Shown here: piece by piece, positions 23,104 to 26,291 of the stretch
Layout of the letters: every line of letters begins with the position of its first letter
How positions within the stretch are numbered: position 1 is the first letter of the stretch
Source of the DNA: Gonium pectorale
Lineage: Eukaryota; Chlorophyta; Chlorophyceae; Chlamydomonadales; Volvocaceae
Direction: 5' to 3'
Assembly: GCA_001584585.1 (NCBI GenBank)
Contig: LSYV01000005.1
Coordinates: 3,722,433 to 3,748,723 of the forward strand
DNA length: 26,291 nucleotides
Notes under the pieces: model-generated
Told to the model about the DNA's origin: nothing
What the model saw: only the letters and a program-made list of their open reading frames with translations
Databases searched by the model: none
Program-made: the position numbers and the translations under genes

Positions 23104-26100
23104 ATGCGGCTCCCGCCCACTCCGCCGCCGCCCCCGCAGGCGATCATTCCCTCCTTCGACCACACCGCGCACCTCCCCGAGCAGAGGCTGATCACGGGCG
23201 CAGCGCTGCTGGGTGGGTGGGGTGGCTGGATGCCCGGGCGGGCGTGTGGGTGCTGAGTGGGCGCACGCGCGGCGTGCAGTGGCATGAGGGTGCACGCCGC
23301 CACGAGCTTGGGGCACGCGTAGTGCGATCCGTGTGTGGACACGTCAAGGATGGAGCATGTTCGTAACGGCGATCTTGGTTGGGCTCTTGGTCAGAGCTGG
23401 GACCGCGGTCGTGTCCGATCTGCATGCCTCGGAATGTATGTGTAAGACCGCCGCCGGGCGGACAGTGCCCTTCCCCCCTGTCTAACCGTCCCACGTTATG
23501 TATATAACCGGTAACCGTCTGCCCAACCGCAGACCTGTACGAGCGACGCCACCTGTGCCCCGCCACTCTGCTAGTGGGCCTGCAGGCGCGGACCAGCCTG
23601 CCCCTGTCGGCATGCTTTTTCAGGTGCCTTGGCGGGGCTCGGTCGGGGCTTGATAGGCCGACAGCTCCCGGCGTGCGTGCGCTCTCGCCGTAGACCTCGT
23701 GGCACTCCTTTCTGCCTCTCGTCGCCAGGCTTTCTGCGGTAGCATAGGATTATAGGCGGTGGTCCTCTCCTGTGTGCGTCGCCATGCTCTCCCCCGCAGT
23801 GTAGGCCCAGCAGCAGCGGCTCTGCTCTCGCACCTGCAGCTTGCGCTGCGCAACCTACGCCACCAGCCTCCACGCCGCCGCGCCGTCCCTGCGCCACAGG
23901 CCTCTCGAGCTGCTGCTGGAGCTCCTCGACGCCAACTTGCCGTACAGCCCCCTCTCGCCCGCCGATGTGGAGCGGCGCGCGACGCCGCCCGAGTGGTGCC
24001 AGCCGCTGCAGACCTTGGTGACCGCCGCCGCCGCCGCAGCGACGGCGGCGGCGGCCGGCAGGTCGCAGCGGCACGCGGACGCGCCGCCACCGCCGCCGCG
24101 CTCGTCCGAGCCGACGGCGGCGGCTGGGGCCGCTGTGCCGAGCGCCGGGGCGGGTGCGGGTGCAGCAGGGGCTGAGGCTCCGAGGGCGGCGGTGGCGGAG
24201 GATCAAGCGCAGAGGGATCAGGCGGAGGCCGCTGCCGCGGCAGCAGGGCCTTCGCGCGCGGCGCCAGGCGAGACCGCCGCTGCCGCCGGCGGCGCGCTGG
24301 CGGCGGTGTGGCGGCCGGCTGGCGGCGTGGTGCGCAGCACGGCGGAGCTGCTCCGCTCGGCGCAATTCTGGTGCTTTGTGCACTATTACACTGGTGGGTT
24401 GCTCAGCTGGTGGACGGGGTCATTCGCGTGGATGATTGATGCGAAGGCTTCCTGGGCCCTCATCCTTGTATAACTCTTGGAGCGCCGTCCATCTCAAAGA
24501 CAGCCACCTCAAGTAAGCTTGGAGTCGGGTTGAGGTCTTGCCATCCCTATGCCGTACACTTCCGCATGCTCCAGCTGCCTGCTCGTCCCTCACGCCCTGA
24601 TCTGCAGTCGCCCAAAGCGCCCCAGCTCCCTCAACTCCGTCCCGGAGCCTTGTGAACTCTTCCCCTTCCTGCCACCCGCGCCCTTCAACCCCCGCCAATC
24701 CAAGGCCACCTCCTCTCCCATCCTTGCTCCCCGCCCTCCGGCCCCGGCACCCCTGTCCAACCGGCGCAGGCGGCGACATCAAGTGCGTCATGAACGACCC
24801 GCCCAACACCATGCTGCAGCGCCTGCAGGCCAACCGCCTCTCCGACTTCACGCCCGTCATCGGACTAGCCGAAAAGAAGGAGTTCCACATCTTCATCCGC
24901 GCCTGCCTCTTCATGCCGCTCGGCGCGCTGCTGCAGCTGCACCGGGAGGGCCTGCCCTGCCCCCTCGCCACCAACGCACAGCTCGTCAGCTTCGACCAGC
25001 GCGGACTGCGCCTCGCGCTCGCGCCCGGGCCGCCCCCGCCGCCGCCACCCGCACTGTCCTCGGCCAATAGCCCTGGCGGCGCCGTTGCAGTGGCGGCGGC
25101 GGGAGGGGGGCCGCGGGGAGGGGGAGGGGGAGGCAGCGGCGGCGGCGGACCGAATCTCAGTGCGGGGCTGCACTTCACCGGAGGGCCAGGCATGGGTATG
25201 GGCGTGGGCATGGGCATGGGCGCGGGTGGCGGGAGCCCGTTGGGCGGTGCCATGGGGCTGCAGGGCCTGGGGGCCATGGCAGTGGGCGCCGGCGGCTGGC
25301 CCCAGGTCGGCGGCCCATGGGGGTCGCCCGCGAGCGGCTTTGGCGGAGGCGGCATTATTCCGCCGCCGCCGCCGCCCAGCGCGCTGGCCGGCAGCGCCGC
25401 TGGTGGCGGTGGATCTCGGTCCGCGCCGGGCAGTGCTGGTAGCGCACTGTCCAGGCCGGGCAGTGGTGCGGGGCTCAGCGGCGGCGCCGCCACATACGGC
25501 CTCCCGCTGCAGCTGCCTCCGTCGCCGCAGGCCCTGGCAGCTCACCTGGGGCCGTTCCGGGACGACCCCGCCGGCATGTACGGCATGTATAGTACCTTGA
25601 TGATGGATGAGTATGGCAGCCTGCTAACGCCGTATTACGATATGTCGTACATGGTGGGCTATGGAGGTGGAGATGGCGGCGGTCGGGCGGCCGTGCCGGC
25701 GCTGTACGGCCGGCCGGCACCGCCGCCATCCAGCTGGCGCGGTAGCGGTGGCGGCGGCGGATCAGCGCCCGGCACGCCTCCCGCGCAGCTGGCAAAGGGT
25801 GCGGCTTCCTTTGGCAGTGACACCGGCGGCGGCAGCGACCGCCGGTCAGCGGCCCAGGGGCAACAACGCCCGCTGCAGCAGCCGATTACGCGTTTGACCA
25901 GCAGCGCCGCCGCAGCGTCCAAAGCATCCGCGCAGCTGCCGGACGGGGGCAGCGGCGGGGGAGCCAAGGACGATGGCCGCGGCGCCGGCGACAACCCAGG
26001 CAGCGGTGGCGGCGCTGCGCCACGCGACGGCTCTCATGACAGGTTGTCTGCGGCCATTGCGGTGGGCGGAGGTGGCACCGGCGCCGGCGGTCGGCAGCGG

Positions 26101-26291
26101 CTGAGTCAGGCCAGTGGATCAGAGCCCGACGAGCTGCCCGAGCGCGACCAGCCGGAAGACCAGCAGTATGCGCCACAGCCGCTCCAGCGACGGCGGCGGC
26201 AGCCCAGCGGCGACGACGCCTCCGTCGCCGACGCGCTCTCGCTGCTGGCACCGTGGCAGCTGGGAGCGGCCCCCGCCGGCGAGGGTGCCGG
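23104..26291 (+). CDS. Ala/Gly/Pro-rich protein with one ordered core, partial at the right edge
   Basis: Four exons are visible: 23104-23212 (the acceptor at 23095 may mean an upstream exon), 23533-23573, 23805-24393, and 24770 to the window end with no stop. Junction phases are 1, 0 and 1. The start ATG 23104 is followed by five consecutive Pro. Ordered-looking parts are HLPEQRLITGAALLDLYERR, HRPLELLLELLDANLPY, and, after a long poly-Ala linker, SAQFWCFVHYYTGGDIKCV running into PNTMLQRLQANRLSDFTPV and EFHIFIRACLFMPLGALLQL. The last of these spans the third intron with perfect phase. The C-terminal 400 residues are Gly/Ala/Pro/Ser-rich with Gly-Met repeats. Codons are strongly GC3-biased throughout. 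I do not recognise a family. The exon 2 donor (CTA|GTGGGC) is the weakest point; CAG|GTGCCT at 23622 is an alternative that leads into another frame. Confidence 0.6.
25193..25237 (+). repeat. Gly-Met repeat inside the right-hand coding exon
   Basis: Hexanucleotide repeat GGCATG/GGTATG/GGCGTG encoding alternating Gly and Met/Val (GMGMGVGMGMGAGGG). It preserves the frame of the surrounding Gly-rich coding sequence and is a likely length-polymorphic site. Confidence 0.8.

Noticed and set aside
24420..25493. Minus-strand Pro/Ala-rich open frame of 357 codons
   Set aside because: It is the antisense shadow of the Gly/Ala-rich plus-strand exon, and it runs through that gene's third intron without change of character.

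Overview
This window reads as nuclear DNA of a GC-rich green alga, most likely a volvocine chlorophyte such as Chlamydomonas or a relative. The reasons are GC-rich codons with strong G/C in third positions, coding regions split by many introns of about 100-430 bp with GTGAGN/GTGGGN donors and pyrimidine-CAG acceptors, low-complexity Ala/Gly/Pro/Ser/Gln stretches inside proteins, intronic minisatellites, and TGTAA motifs (the usual poly(A) signal of these algae) downstream of stop codons. The species assignment is an inference. I see no prokaryotic operon, CRISPR array, rRNA gene or convincing tRNA. All gene models below were built by hand from splice sites and reading-frame phase.

Layout from left to right. 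(1) 65-2598, minus: a two-exon gene for a low-complexity protein of about 798 aa. Its N-terminal third has a short module like the region C-terminal to the SBP box in plant and algal SPL/CRR1-type proteins, but no SBP zinc finger is visible. (2) 3659-5106, minus: a three-exon DUF1664 protein of 363 aa, with a membrane segment followed by a coiled coil. (3) 5474-9916, plus, divergent from gene 2: a nine-exon gene whose phases join a bacterial-type DUF6687-like domain to a complete C-terminal TLDc domain, behind an N-terminal membrane anchor. (4) 12633-14807, minus: the catalytic domain of a PKA-like AGC protein kinase in six exons. It has DLG in place of DFG and an apparent frame break just before the glycine loop; its 5' end was not found. 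(5) 17907-21742, minus: a six-exon gene for an 831-aa Ser/Pro-rich protein with helical/coiled-coil segments and a repeated short motif; not recognised. (6) about 23104 to beyond the right edge, plus: a multi-exon gene for an unrecognised Ala/Gly/Pro-rich protein with one ordered, conserved-looking core.

Genes 2/3 and 5/6 are head to head; the second pair is separated by oppositely oriented TATA-like boxes. Genes 3 and 4 converge on about 2.7 kb of sequence without coding bias. The roughly 3 kb between genes 5 and 4 also lacks clear coding exons, but should hold the 5' end of the kinase gene.

The genes do not form a pathway. The item most worth following up is the DUF6687-TLDc fusion: every one of its eight introns joins in matching phase, and the bacterial-type domain can be followed across seven exons into a typically eukaryotic TLDc domain.
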